NCBI GenBank assembly: GCA_043778315.1 | Contig: JAYWGJ010000199.1 | Coordinates: 1-6,601, forward strand | Reading direction: 5' to 3' | DNA length: 6,601 nt | DNA from: JBEEMU01 sp043778315 | GTDB taxonomy: Bacteria; Bacteroidota; Bacteroidia; Chitinophagales; Saprospiraceae | Part shown: positions 1-5,666 of the stretch, in pieces | Position numbering within the stretch: position 1 is the first letter of the stretch | How the letters are laid out: the number at the start of each line of letters is the position of its first letter | The notes under the pieces: model-generated | The model's input: only the letters and a program-made list of their open reading frames with translations | What the model was told of the DNA's origin: nothing | Databases searched by the model: none | Translations under genes and position numbers: made by a program

Positions 1-175
1 GCGTCACCGACGCGCCTTCTTTGTCTGCTATAAATATTTTAGTAATATTATTAACATTATGTACCCTAAACGCATTATCTTCGCCCATCATTGCCGACGA
101 GCCTTGTTTACAAGCCGTTAGCATTGTTATTAATATAAATATAAAAAAAATACTTATGTTTTTACTCAATTGCAT
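1..175 (-). CDS. Partial lipoprotein, possibly DUF4340 family (N-terminal 58 residues)
   Basis: The reverse strand reads from an ATG at 175 down to the window edge without a stop, giving 58 residues; the rest lies outside. The N-terminus is a lipoprotein signal peptide: a short basic start (MQLSK), a hydrophobic stretch rich in I, F and L, then the lipobox LTAC with the lipidated Cys at residue 22. The mature start (KQGSSAMMGEDNAF) is polar. Residues 36-58 (FRVHNVNNITKIFIADKEG and onward) resemble the first conserved strand of Bacteroidota DUF4340 proteins, where a phrase like 'F.V.D...ITKIF..DK.G..V.L' is typical. That match is from memory and rests on about 20 residues. DUF4340 proteins are envelope-associated and often sit beside gliding or ABC-type genes, but no such neighbour is visible. 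A good promoter lies at 253-260. It is probably anchored in the periplasmic face of a membrane. The lipoprotein call is firm; the family is tentative. Confidence 0.75.
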   Translation of the reverse strand, partial: MQLSKNISIFFIFILITMLTACKQGSSAMMGEDNAFRVHNVNNITKIFIADKEGASVT

Positions 176-220
176 AATTAGTGGTATTATTATTTTATGA
201 TAATGAAAAATGATTTTTTT

Positions 221-248
221 GTTATCACAATGATATTACAATGATAAC
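221..248. promoter_or_regulatory. Palindrome with two direct ACAATGATA repeats at the lipoprotein transcription start
   Basis: Perfect 7-base arms, GTTATCA (221-227) and TGATAAC (242-248), enclose a 14-base centre. Inside and overlapping them are two exact direct copies of ACAATGATA (227-235 and 238-246), 11 bases apart, about one DNA helical turn. The structure starts about 5 bases downstream of the -7 box at 253-260 (minus strand), so it covers the predicted +1 and early leader. Its position and symmetry fit an operator for a dimeric repressor, but I recognise no specific regulator. The A/T richness means chance cannot be excluded. Confidence 0.35.
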
Positions 249-252
249 GTCA

Positions 253-260
253 CAAAGGTA
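253..260 (-). promoter_or_regulatory. Bacteroidota -7 promoter element for the lipoprotein at 1-175
   Basis: Read on the minus strand this is TACCTTTG, an exact match to the Bacteroidota primary sigma factor -7 consensus TAnnTTTG. It lies 77 bases upstream of the ATG at 175, which predicts transcription starting near 246 and a leader of about 70 bases. The -33 half is unclear: the nearest minus-strand TTG (275-277) is only 14 bases away, shorter than usual, and the next TTTG (296-299) is too far. The palindrome at 221-248 begins at the predicted start point. Confidence 0.55.
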
Positions 261-307
261 AGTTTAGTATTTTACAATTGGAATTACTTTTTTTGCAAAA
301 AATCCTA

Positions 308-345
308 TCCGTTGGCAAAGTTGCCATAATTACTTTTCCGTTGGC
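308..345. repeat. Pair of 9-bp direct repeats TCCGTTGGC in the divergent spacer
   Basis: TCCGTTGGC occurs at 308-316 and again at 337-345, a 29-base period, each followed by an A/T-rich stretch (CAAAGTT, CTAATT). A shorter echo, CCGTTG, lies at 359-364. The first copy runs into a small palindrome, GGCAA-AG-TTGCC, and a 14-bp palindrome TTTTTTGCAAAAAA lies at 289-302. These are the most G/C-rich patches in an otherwise A/T-rich spacer between two divergent genes. They could be protein-binding sites or the remains of a dispersed repeat; the function is unknown. Confidence 0.4.
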
Positions 346-472
346 TAATTCAAAAGTACCGTTGCATCAAAAATGTATTATTTAACGTTGTATTAATAAA
401 AATTGGTATGCGTATTGATATTATAATTATATATCTTTCTAAAACTCTTTTCTAAAACCTTAAATAAAAAAG

Positions 473-1126
473 ATGAATTTCAAAAAAATGATTTTCGCAG
501 CCGCTTTGCTGCTTGCAGCTGCGCCTACTTTTGCGCAAATATTTGACCGCAAAGAGCGCGAGGAGGTGATTGTGATAAACGGGCAGAAAGTTCCCGTCCT
601 GATACAAGGCAAAGATACCATTCTTTTGGCGAGCCTCGACGAGGTTGATATAACGAGTACGCGCCTATTCAAAAACGACAAGGAACGCTACCGCTACAAT
701 CAGATGCGTTACAACGCCAAAAAAGTGATGGGCTATGCGGTAGAGGCTATCCGTTTGCACGAAGATTTGAAGCAAGAAACGGCGGATATGAAACGTGGAA
801 AAAAGCGGACGCGGGTGCGCGAAGTGCAGCGCGAACTGCAAGACAAGTTCGAGAAACCGCTAAAAGGTTTGTACCGCTCGCAAGGCTTACTACTTATCAA
901 AATGATTGAGCGCGAAACGGGCGAGTCGATGTACAGCCTGATTTCGGAGTACAAAGGTGGCTTGACCGCTTTTTATTGGAACACGCTCGGCTCGTTTTAC
1001 GAGTACAAACTCCGCGAAACCTACGACCCTGCCGCCGACCCTGCTATGGAAAGTATTTTTAAGGAGCTGAACCTCAAACAAGCGGTTTTGGACTCGCGGG
1101 CGAGAGAAAAAGCGGCTAAAAAATAA
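473..1126 (+). CDS. Secreted DUF4294-family protein
   Basis: This 217-residue protein has a clear Sec signal peptide: MNFKKM, a hydrophobic Ala/Leu core and a likely cut after TFAQ or just before it, near residue 21. There is no Cys at the cleavage region, so it is a soluble exported protein and not a lipoprotein. The mature part matches the Bacteroidota-restricted DUF4294 family as I know it: an N-terminal strand region with a 'V.VLIQGKDTI.LASLDEV.I' pattern (residues 41-61), a basic helical block ending in YRYNQMRYNAKKVMGYA (72-89), a long charged helix (90-135), and the conserved LIKMIERETGESMYSLISEYKG-type segment (141-162) followed by FYWNTLGSFYEYKLRETYDP. The family has no known biochemical role. 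The start is fixed by an in-frame TAA at 461-463 just upstream; the leader is A-rich without a Shine-Dalgarno. The gene stands alone, facing the amidohydrolase gene tail to tail. No perfect TAnnTTTG box precedes it. Confidence 0.85.
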   Translation: MNFKKMIFAAALLLAAAPTFAQIFDRKEREEVIVINGQKVPVLIQGKDTILLASLDEVDITSTRLFKNDKERYRYNQMRYNAKKVMGYAVEAIRLHEDLKQETADMKRGKKRTRVREVQRELQDKFEKPLKGLYRSQGLLLIKMIERETGESMYSLISEYKGGLTAFYWNTLGSFYEYKLRETYDPAADPAMESIFKELNLKQAVLDSRAREKAAKK

Positions 1127-1176
1127 ACCGTTTATTTATTAATTGATGTTACGCACAGAGAACTATAAGAGCGATT

Positions 1177-1195
1177 AGCCGCATAGCGGCGACAT
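1177..1195 (-). repeat. Hairpin motif copy 1 (reverse orientation)
   Basis: On the minus strand this reads ATGTCGCCGCTATGCGGCT, identical over all 19 bases to copy 3 at 1303-1321. It is made of the conserved leader ATGTC and a 5-bp perfect stem GCCGC/GCGGC with a TAT loop. Confidence 0.65.
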
Positions 1196-1250
1196 ATTGG
1201 TAGGCGCGTAACAACATATTAAAATATGGTAAATACGGAGAACAAAAAAG

Positions 1251-1269
1251 ATGTCGCAGCTACGCAGCT
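1251..1269 (+). repeat. Hairpin motif copy 2 (diverged)
   Basis: ATGTCGCAGCTACGCAGCT differs from copies 1 and 3 at three of 19 positions: 8 (A for C), 13 (C for T) and 16 (A for G). In the same register the stem GCAGC/GCAGC keeps four pairs around one A:A mismatch; a shifted AGCT/AGCT stem with an ACGC loop is also possible. Both members of one stem pair have changed while the leader ATGTC is untouched. Confidence 0.6.
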
Positions 1270-1302
1270 TTAAAACACACCAATTATAATATTGCTACCG
1301 AT

Positions 1303-1321
1303 ATGTCGCCGCTATGCGGCT
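1303..1321 (+). repeat. Hairpin motif copy 3
   Basis: ATGTCGCCGCTATGCGGCT, the exact inverted partner of copy 1. It forms the core of the right arm (1295-1321) of the 27-base inverted repeat, so the two arms could also pair with each other to give one long stem around the intervening 91 bases. Confidence 0.65.
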
Positions 1322-1366
1322 GTCCGATAGCTCAAGCCGTTTTATTCTTGCGTAACGTCTGCTATC

Positions 1367-1404
1367 AAAAAAGCCTTTTGAACCGAGTTCAAAAGGCTTT
1401 TTTT
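1367..1404. terminator. Strong bidirectional intrinsic terminator
   Basis: A perfect 17-bp stem, AAAAAAGCCTTTTGAAC (1367-1383) and its reverse complement (1387-1403), closes on a CGA loop. It ends in a run of seven T on the plus strand and six or more T on the minus strand. It lies 9 bases past the stop codon of the minus-strand amidohydrolase gene and also faces transcription coming from the DUF4294 gene, whose own stop has no closer hairpin-plus-T structure except the repeat element. Confidence 0.9.
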
Positions 1405-1413
1405 GTCGTTTTT

Positions 1414-4407
1414 TTAATCATAATTTTCCACTGTATCGCACTCGTCCAATTTCTGTTTTTTGGGTACGACGGTTTGCGTTGCCTTGCCGTCCGCTTTTTC
1501 TTTTATCATTTTTTGTACGATGCGGTTGCGCTCTTGCTGCAACGTTTTTTGCTTCGCCGAGTCGTCGGCGCGGTCAAAAAACCTGATGCCGTCCACAAAA
1601 GTAAGCTCCGCCCGCGCATACACCGATAGCGGATTGGCAGACCAAAGCACTAAATCTGCGTCTTTGCCCTTCGCTACACTACCCGTTTGCTTATCCAAAT
1701 GCAACATTTTAGCAGGATTGAGTGTCACAAATTTCCACGCATCTTCTTCTTTTACGCCACCAAACTGCACCGCTTTCGCGGCTTCCTGATTGAGGCGGCG
1801 ACCCATTTCCGCGTCGTCGGAGTTGAACGCGACGTTCACGCCTTGCTCGTGCAAAATTGCGCCGTTGTACGGAATTGCTTCTTGTACCTCCATTTTATAG
1901 CCCCACCAATCGGCAAAAGTAGAGGCGTTTACGCCATGCGCCTTCATCTGCGGTGCTACTTTGTAGCCTTCCAATATATGTGTGAACGTATTTATTCTGA
2001 AATCGAAATCTTCCGCTACTTTCATCAACATCAAAATCTCGGATTGCACATACGAGTGACAAGTGATAAATCGTTTTTTTGCCAATATTTCGGCTAAGGT
2101 TTCGAGGTCTAAGTCGCGGCGTTTGTTCGGGTCTTTGTCTTCGGCGTAAGCTTTTGCCCGAGCGAAATAGTCGCGGTAAACCTGCTCTACGCCCATGCGC
2201 GTTTGTGGATACCGAACGCGCGCCTCGTCGCCTGCGTTCGATTGTTTTACGTTTTCACCGAGCGCAAATTTAATAAATCCGTCCGCGCCTGCTATCTTCA
2301 TTTTTTCGGGTGCGTAGCCCCAACGCAGCTTGATGAGCGCGCTTTGTCCGCCTATCGGATTGGCAGAACCGTGCAGCAACTGACTTGCCGTCACGCCGCC
2401 CGCGAGTTGTCGATATATGTTAATGTCTTCCGAGTTCACCACGTCGCCGATGCGCACTTCCGCGCTGCTTTCTTGCGCGCCGTCGTTCACGCCGCTCGAT
2501 ATCGCGATATGCGAATGCTCGTCGATGATGCCCGAAGTGAGGTGTTTGCCCGTCGCGTCGATGCTTTTCGCGCCTTCGGGAAGCGGTAAATTTGCGCCGA
2601 TTGCGGCAATTTTGCCTTTTTCTATCAGTACATCGGCTTTCGCCAAAATACCCTCTTTTTCGTTCGTCCAAACCGTCGCGTTTTTGATTAAAACGGTTTC
2701 GGCAGTTGGTATTTTTTCGTTGCCGAACGCCACTAACGGGTACAGTATTGCGCCAAGCATCGTATCTGCGGCTTCCGCTTTTTTATCGTCTTTTTTGTCG
2801 TCTTTTTTCTCTTCCGCGCCTTTGCTGCGCGTAGCGCGCCAGGTCGTCCAAGTGCCGTTCGGTAGCGTTCCGTTGCCGCTCCAAAGCGTTCCGTTTTGCG
2901 CTATACTGCCCGAAAGGGCAACCGCTTTACCCTCTTTTGCGTCGGGTACGAAGGTTAGCGTAAGCAGCTTATCGTTGATTTTGTAAGTAATATTTAACTT
3001 AGTTGTATCGTTGCCGAGTAGCTTCATTTCGGGTTTTTCAGCCGTTCCCGTCACCTCCATCGTGCTTGTTTTGTTGCCATAATTGAGTTGATAAGTCCCG
3101 CGTAAATCGTTGGCGATAAGCCGATTAACTAAAAATTGCTTGCCGTGCGTCCAGTTTTCGGTAATCGTTGTTTTTTCGTCAAAAATGTCGCCCGTTGCGA
3201 TAAGTAAATTAGCGATTTTACCTTTTTCCAAACTACCCAACTGCTCGTTTATTTTTAGCAATTCGGCGGGCGTAGCGGTGAGTGCGCGCAAGGCGGCGGT
3301 TTTCGTCAAGCCGCTTTTTATTGCTTTACGCAAATTTTTCAAAAAGTCTTTTTTGTCTTTCAGATAACTCGATGTAAAGGCAAAATTGATGTTCGCTTTC
3401 GCTAAAAAAGCGGCGTTTGCGGGCGCGAGTTCCCAATGTTTGAGGTCGGTGAGACTGACATTTAGCGCGTCGTAAGGGTCTTCTACGTCGAACGGCAACG
3501 GAAAATTGAGTGGAATAATGACCGACGCGCCTGTCGCTTTCAGCTCCTCGAGGCGGCGATATTCTGTACCCAAACCCTTCAATATATACGTTGTTTTGAA
3601 CTCTTTGGCGACTTTATCGGCGCGTATTTGCTCGGGCAAATCGCGTGCGTCAAAAATCTGCGGCATGTTTTGTAGCGTGTTCCACGCGGCGAGCGAGGCG
3701 TTAAATTCTTTGCTCGCGCCTGTTTTTTTGTACCAATCGGCATCTAAATACGCTTGTCGCAACAAGGCGATACTGCCCATCAGCGACGATGGGTAGTCTT
3801 GCGTCGAGCTGCCTTTTTTGAACGAGAGAACGTGCGCCGCGAGGTCGCGGACGATTTCCAAGTGTTCGCGGTCGTTGCCGAGCGTGACTATCGCCGCGCT
3901 GCCGCGCGAAATGCCGTCGCTGCGATGCGTACAAACCGCGCCAAAACCGATTTCGCGTAGCTCTTTTGCTGCTGCGTCGTTCGCCAAAAAAGCGTCGGCT
4001 GCCTTAAACTCCGCTTTGAGGGCTTCGTTCCACGAAAACGCGCCTTTTTTGTTGCTCAACATCTGGGGTCGCTGCTGCAGCGCGCTGCCTTCTGCCTTCG
4101 GGTCGGGCAATCCGTAGCTCGAAAACATATCTATAAACGACGGGTAAATCGTTTTGCCCGTGCAATCCACCGCCGCCGCGCCTTTCGGTATTGCGCCGTT
4201 AGCGGCTACACTTTCTACCGTTCCGTTGTGTATAACTAAGGTGGCGTTTTCTATTTTTTTGTCGTAACTAATATATATAGTGGCGTTTGTGAACGCGACG
4301 TACCCCTCTTTGGTATCGTAAATCCCATTTTGCGGGAACGTCGGTTGCGCTACGAGCGTTGTGCTGTACGCGAGTGTTGCGACAAGCAGAAAAAATATTT
4401 TTTTCAT
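1414..4407 (-). CDS. Secreted two-domain amidohydrolase family protein with a degenerate first domain
   Basis: This 997-residue protein starts with a Sec signal peptide (residues 1-21, ending LVAQ). Two amidohydrolase-type units follow. Unit 1 (about 35-430) has the usual framing (IENATLVIHNGTVESVAANG; CTGKTIYPSFIDM; later LTATPAELLKINEQLGSLEKGKIANLLIA), but the metal-binding HxH after 'PSFID' is replaced by MFS (94-96). Next come a beta-rich segment (435-525) and a Lys/Asp linker (531-543). Unit 2 (about 570-950) is intact: GIIDEHSH with H631 and H633, further candidate ligands H784 (ITCHSY) and H810 (FTHILEGYK), D864/D865 (NSDDAE), and the end TLNPAKMLHLDKQTGSVAKGKDADLVLW. This fits the imidazolonepropionase-like/prolidase-like branch of the superfamily, hydrolysing C-N bonds of cyclic or peptide-like substrates; the substrate is unknown. 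Roughly 1000-residue proteins of this type occur in Bacteroidota. The product is probably periplasmic. The gene is alone, with a terminator 9 bases after its stop. Confidence 0.88.
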   Translation of the reverse strand: MKKIFFLLVATLAYSTTLVAQPTFPQNGIYDTKEGYVAFTNATIYISYDKKIENATLVIHNGTVESVAANGAIPKGAAAVDCTGKTIYPSFIDMFSSYGLPDPKAEGSALQQRPQMLSNKKGAFSWNEALKAEFKAADAFLANDAAAKELREIGFGAVCTHRSDGISRGSAAIVTLGNDREHLEIVRDLAAHVLSFKKGSSTQDYPSSLMGSIALLRQAYLDADWYKKTGASKEFNASLAAWNTLQNMPQIFDARDLPEQIRADKVAKEFKTTYILKGLGTEYRRLEELKATGASVIIPLNFPLPFDVEDPYDALNVSLTDLKHWELAPANAAFLAKANINFAFTSSYLKDKKDFLKNLRKAIKSGLTKTAALRALTATPAELLKINEQLGSLEKGKIANLLIATGDIFDEKTTITENWTHGKQFLVNRLIANDLRGTYQLNYGNKTSTMEVTGTAEKPEMKLLGNDTTKLNITYKINDKLLTLTFVPDAKEGKAVALSGSIAQNGTLWSGNGTLPNGTWTTWRATRSKGAEEKKDDKKDDKKAEAADTMLGAILYPLVAFGNEKIPTAETVLIKNATVWTNEKEGILAKADVLIEKGKIAAIGANLPLPEGAKSIDATGKHLTSGIIDEHSHIAISSGVNDGAQESSAEVRIGDVVNSEDINIYRQLAGGVTASQLLHGSANPIGGQSALIKLRWGYAPEKMKIAGADGFIKFALGENVKQSNAGDEARVRYPQTRMGVEQVYRDYFARAKAYAEDKDPNKRRDLDLETLAEILAKKRFITCHSYVQSEILMLMKVAEDFDFRINTFTHILEGYKVAPQMKAHGVNASTFADWWGYKMEVQEAIPYNGAILHEQGVNVAFNSDDAEMGRRLNQEAAKAVQFGGVKEEDAWKFVTLNPAKMLHLDKQTGSVAKGKDADLVLWSANPLSVYARAELTFVDGIRFFDRADDSAKQKTLQQERNRIVQKMIKEKADGKATQTVVPKKQKLDECDTVENYD
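2786..2808 (-). repeat. In-frame 12-bp tandem repeat coding the Lys/Asp linker
   Basis: TCGTCTTTTTT occurs at 2786-2796 and 2798-2808, a 12-base period. On the coding strand it gives KKDDKKDD-type units (residues 534-543 of the amidohydrolase) between the beta-rich segment and the active second domain. The period is a multiple of three, so whole-unit gain or loss would change linker length without a frameshift; slippage in the six-T runs would break the frame. Confidence 0.6.
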
Positions 4408-4422
4408 ATTACATCTATGTTT

Positions 4423-4558
4423 TAAATTAGTCGTGATTATCGGGAACGAAAAAAAATAGTTAAAATGTAGCAGCTACCCTCCTAATGGAGGGGCTGGGGG
4501 AGGCTTGCGAAAATTTAATCTATTTTTTGAGTGTAGATAAATAATCACGGCTAATTTA
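4423..4558. repeat. 136-bp structure bounded by 18-bp inverted repeats
   Basis: The left arm TAAATTAGTCGTGATTAT (4423-4440) and the reverse complement of the right arm, TAAATTAGCCGTGATTAT (4541-4558), differ at one of 18 positions. The 100 bases between them contain a G/C-rich palindromic repeat at 4474-4505. The left arm lies only 15 bases upstream of the amidohydrolase ATG, so the structure overlaps that gene's leader or promoter. It could be a small non-autonomous element, a pair of operators, or an RNA fold in the leader. No target-site duplication is obvious and nothing inside is coding. Confidence 0.5.
4474..4505. repeat. G/C-rich dispersed palindromic repeat (CCCTCC-TAAT-GGAGGG type)
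   Basis: A 6-bp perfect stem CCCTCC/GGAGGG around TAAT (4477-4492) is followed by GCTGGGGGAGGCT. Read in reverse it begins AGCCTCCCCCAGCCCCTCC, which resembles a short repeat that I recall from many Bacteroidota genomes (forms such as 'CCTCCCCCAACCCCCTCC.AAGGAGGGG'), usually between genes. It stands out sharply from its A/T-rich surroundings. The identification as a dispersed repeat is from memory; only one copy is in this window. Confidence 0.55.
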
Positions 4559-4726
4559 TTTCAGCTATAATAAAAAAATTATGGTATAAAATTAAACCTT
4601 TACTATTCCGATGCGTCATAAGTGAAATTGCAGCGATAGGCGACACATTTTCAATCGCTTTCGCGCAACAAAATAACAAAGAATTTAATCAAAATTATCC
4701 ATTTTACTATTAAAAATTATTTTACC

Positions 4727-5596
4727 ATGAAACAAATTCGTTTTACAGCCGCAATAGTGGCAATGAGTGTGCTTATCACGTTTAGCGCGTGCAAAAAAGT
4801 AGTTGCTGACGAGGAGGATTGGCAGTCGGCAACCGACCACGCTACGGCGGACGTGATGTACGAAACCGCAAATAAAGCAGTGGACGAGGCGAGTGTAGAA
4901 ACAGGCGCGCAACGCGGCGCACCGCTCACCGCACAAGACGCGCCGATGACGACTTGCGCAAATATTACGGCGGTAGAAGATGCAGGCGGTACGCTTTACA
5001 ATGGCAAAAAATTTCCACGCACTATAACCATCGATTACGGCACGACTAACGTTGCTTGCGGTAGCTCCCTTCAAAATACCCGTAATTTTAGAGGTAAAAT
5101 ATTGATTAATATCAATAAACCGCACAGATTGGCAGGTTCGGTAGCGACTATCACGTTCGATAATTTTTATGTGAACGACCACAAATTGGAAGGTACGCGT
5201 ACCAACACAAATACGGCAATAGGAGCGAACGGACAACCGATTATCAATATCAGTATGGTAGGCGGCAAAGTAACCGACCCCGACGGCAAAACGTTTACTT
5301 GGAATACAAACCATACGCGCACTTGGCTTGCGGGTTTCGAAACCCTAACCGCAGTAGATAATAGAGTAAATATAACAGGTTCGGCATCGGGCGTAAGCCG
5401 TGCAGGTAAAGCGTTTTCGGCTACTATCCTTACGCCGTTGCAGTACGAAAATGCGTGCCGCTACATCATGAGCGGCTCGGTGAAAATCACTCGCGACAAC
5501 CTCAAAGACCGCGTTATTGACTTCGGCAACGGTGCTTGTGACGGCGTAGCAACGGTAACGGTTGATGGTCAGACCAAAACGATTAATTTGAAATAA
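4727..5596 (+). CDS. Hypothetical lipoprotein of a Bacteroidota family
   Basis: This 289-residue protein begins with a lipoprotein signal peptide: MKQIRF, a hydrophobic stretch (8-19) and the lipobox FSAC with lipidated Cys22, followed by KK and an acidic segment (DEEDW). Residues 30-70 are polar and low in hydrophobics, probably a flexible tether. From 75 on it is beta-rich. Recognisable blocks are CANIT...FPRTITIDYGTTNVAC (77-111), RGKILININKPHRLAGSVATITFDNFYVNDHKLEGT (122-157), TWNTNHTRTWLAGFET (191-206), ITGSASGVSRAGKAFSATI (216-234) and a closing CRYIMSGSVKI...VIDFGNGACDGVATVTVDG (244-281). The same order of blocks occurs in uncharacterised Bacteroidota lipoproteins that I remember but cannot name. 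Cys 77, 111, 244 and 271 could form two disulfides in the periplasm or at the surface. No enzyme motif is visible. A terminator follows, so it is transcribed alone. Confidence 0.85.
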   Translation: MKQIRFTAAIVAMSVLITFSACKKVVADEEDWQSATDHATADVMYETANKAVDEASVETGAQRGAPLTAQDAPMTTCANITAVEDAGGTLYNGKKFPRTITIDYGTTNVACGSSLQNTRNFRGKILININKPHRLAGSVATITFDNFYVNDHKLEGTRTNTNTAIGANGQPIINISMVGGKVTDPDGKTFTWNTNHTRTWLAGFETLTAVDNRVNITGSASGVSRAGKAFSATILTPLQYENACRYIMSGSVKITRDNLKDRVIDFGNGACDGVATVTVDGQTKTINLK

Positions 5597-5625
5597 TTTT
5601 AATTTGTTTTAATTCGTTTTACGAC

Positions 5626-5666
5626 AAAAAGCCTCGTGGCTGCTACGGCAGTTGCGAGGCTTTTTT
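5626..5666 (+). terminator. Intrinsic terminator with a UACG tetraloop
   Basis: The stem AAAAAGCCTCG (5626-5636) pairs with CGAGGCTTTTT (5655-5665). The helix continues inward through three G-U wobble pairs (5637-5639 with 5652-5654) and CTGC/GCAG, capped by UACG at 5644-5647 closed by a C-G pair, the classic extra-stable cUNCGg loop. A run of six T ends it. It lies 29 bases after the stop of the lipoprotein gene. Confidence 0.9.

Larger units (their letters stand above)
1145..1359. repeat. 215-bp inverted-repeat-bounded element (MITE-like or palindromic repeat cluster)
   Basis: The ends are an 11-base inverted repeat with one mismatch: GATGTTACGCA (1145-1155) and, reversed, GACGTTACGCA (1349-1359). 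Inside lies a second inverted repeat of 27 bases with a single mismatch (1177-1203 against 1295-1321), whose arms contain perfect GCCGC-TAT-GCGGC hairpins. A related hairpin sits between them (1251-1269), and a third copy of the end motif, GCGTAAC, occurs at 1206-1212. There is no open reading frame of note inside and no convincing target-site duplication. It occupies the spacer between two convergent genes. The organisation fits a non-autonomous element or a cluster of REP-like palindromes of the kind scattered in Bacteroidota genomes; copy number cannot be judged from this window. Confidence 0.6.
4408..4726. other. Divergent intergenic region, 319 bp
   Basis: This spacer separates the starts of the minus-strand amidohydrolase and the plus-strand lipoprotein, so it should carry both promoters. 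I found no exact TAnnTTTG box in either direction; the closest minus-strand match is TACATTTT (4461-4468 reversed). It holds the inverted repeat 4423-4558 and the G/C-rich palindrome inside it. From 4559 to 4726 it is A/T rich and I see no gene, RNA or repeat there. Confidence 0.6.

Noticed and set aside
432..439. TATCTTTC as a -7 box for the DUF4294 gene
   Set aside because: The last base of TAnnTTTG is wrong, and no TTG lies at a suitable distance (nearest are 14 and 26 bases). It is only a weak candidate, so not annotated.
1177..1321. CRISPR array
   Set aside because: The three repeats are in mixed orientation with unequal spacing and one is diverged; there are no regular spacers and no cas genes.
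1127..1413. Structured non-coding RNA gene in the convergent spacer
   Set aside because: The hairpins are explained by the inverted repeats and the terminator, and there is no promoter match on either strand leading into them.
1303..1629. 108-residue plus-strand frame running from the repeat element into the amidohydrolase gene
   Set aside because: It begins inside hairpin copy 3, crosses the strong terminator at 1367-1404 and then runs antisense to the amidohydrolase C-terminus. The translation looks artefactual.
2417..2986. 189-residue plus-strand frame opposite the amidohydrolase
   Set aside because: Its Ser/Ala/Phe-rich low-complexity sequence is what antisense of a GCG- and AAA-rich gene produces; there is no start signal or domain.
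4685..5314. 209-residue open frame on the minus strand opposite the lipoprotein gene
   Set aside because: The translation is rich in Cys, Arg, Tyr and Phe with no domain or signal logic, while the plus-strand frame has a lipobox, a sensible composition and a terminator. It is a shadow frame.
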